From NCBI RefSeq assembly GCF_008831285.2, contig NC_045138.2:25639934-25703933 (forward strand): DNA of 64,000 nucleotides. Reading direction: 5' to 3'. The notes below the pieces were generated by a model. The model saw only the letters and a program-made list of their open reading frames with translations. It was not told the DNA's origin and made no database searches. The first letter of the stretch is position 1. The number at the start of each line of letters is the position of its first letter. This DNA comes from Nymphaea colorata. Lineage: Eukaryota > Streptophyta > Magnoliopsida > Nymphaeales > Nymphaeaceae. Positions 63,324 through 64,000 of this stretch are shown here, piece by piece. A program made the translations under genes and the position numbers.

Positions 63324-63400
63324 GGGGTTGGCGCAATGATCGGGGCAAGAGTTGGTAGGCGGCCGGTTCTTGTTTCAAATTTTGGTAGCACCAATCCTCT
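63324..63400 (+). mobile_element. tRNA-derived SINE-like head (tentative)
   Basis: GGGGTTGGCGCAATG at 63325 resembles a pol III A box, and GTTTCAAATTTTGG near 63376 resembles a B box, at a spacing usual for tRNA-derived SINEs. No poly-A tail or target duplication was found. Confidence 0.25.
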
Positions 63401-64000
63401 ATGCCCTAAAAATGAGCTGCTTATATACAAATTTAAGCACCAAAAACCTGGCAGCCAAATTAAAAGGGATAAAAAGTTGATTGAGTCATTTAAATTATTG
63501 GAAAGCCACTCACCAAAAAATGCATTAACCTCACATCATTACTTCACCACTCCCAATATGATTCATGCTTTTTAAATTGTGCACAAAGTTGAGCTTTCTC
63601 CTGCTGCAACCGTCAGCTTACATATTCAGGCGACGGCATCATGTCCACCCACCCAGAATTGGGCACCACCAAAATGGTGCGGCATCAATGCTCATAATGA
63701 CGGCCGTTCATCAAGATAAACAAGCAACTGCGATTTTATATCATACTAGATTATGATGCAACGGTACACCATCAATGCTCATCACAGCGACACGGTCCCT
63801 CAGGAGAAACATAAGATGTTAGAATTTTAGATTCCCGATGCCAGTTTTTAATCTTAAAAGTTCTCATCGTAACTCTAGTTCAATTATTACCAGAACCATC
63901 GCATCTGGCTCATAATATTCAAATTGATCGCTTTGACAAAGGAACTTAATACTGGGCATTGCTCAGCCAAATGGCAGCCATGCTTCGACTCCGTCGGGAC

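Overview
The window is nuclear DNA of a flowering plant. The evidence is spliced genes with GT-AG introns, a plant-type ADP/ATP carrier with an N-terminal presequence, a plant Rab2 GTPase, a plant PP2C, a local family of DUF26 (Gnk2-type) cysteine-rich secreted proteins, and Ty1-copia elements primed by the initiator-Met tRNA motif. I cannot name the species. Exon joints were worked out by hand from splice sites, reading frame and family knowledge.

Layout, left to right. (1) 801-5475 (+): six-exon Rab2/RABB1 GTPase. (2) 8.9-16.4 kb (+): two tandem ADP/ATP carrier genes whose predicted proteins differ at about five of 376 residues. Each has a telo-box promoter and a leader intron, but the two leader introns differ greatly in length. 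(3) 16.4-21.9 kb: poorly coding DNA with palindromes, LINE-like tails and a relic of a DUF26 gene end. (4) 21.88-27.19 kb (+): a Ty1-copia element with two LTRs and a 5-bp target duplication, recently inserted but coding-defective. It lies only 26 bp upstream of the start codon of a DUF26 gene. (5) 27.2-30.6 kb (+): that DUF26 gene, split by a second, internally deleted copia element on the minus strand. (6) 31.1-39.6 kb (-): a tandem DUF26 cluster with two intact genes and one frameshifted copy, plus an orphan promoter left by segmental duplication. (7) 43.7-46.0 kb (-): an Arg/Ser-rich nuclear protein. (8) 49.7-53.7 kb (+): clade-F type PP2C phosphatase. (9) 58.16-58.86 kb (+): a single-exon Ser-rich gene, possibly MAKR or DUF1645-like. 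The rest is AT-rich intergenic DNA with simple and tandem repeats.

The flanking genes are housekeeping or signalling genes: vesicle traffic, mitochondrial nucleotide exchange, RNA processing and phosphatase signalling. The DUF26 block is the dynamic part of the window, with duplication, pseudogenization and nested retrotransposons. The most unusual observations are four. One DUF26 gene carries two retrotransposons, one at the promoter and one in the coding region. The inner LTR has six copies of the drought/cold element core ACCGAC within about 200 bp of its TATA box. All four DUF26 genes have a separate 3' exon encoding a hydrophobic C-terminal tail. The outer copia pol frame continues about 150 codons into its own LTR.
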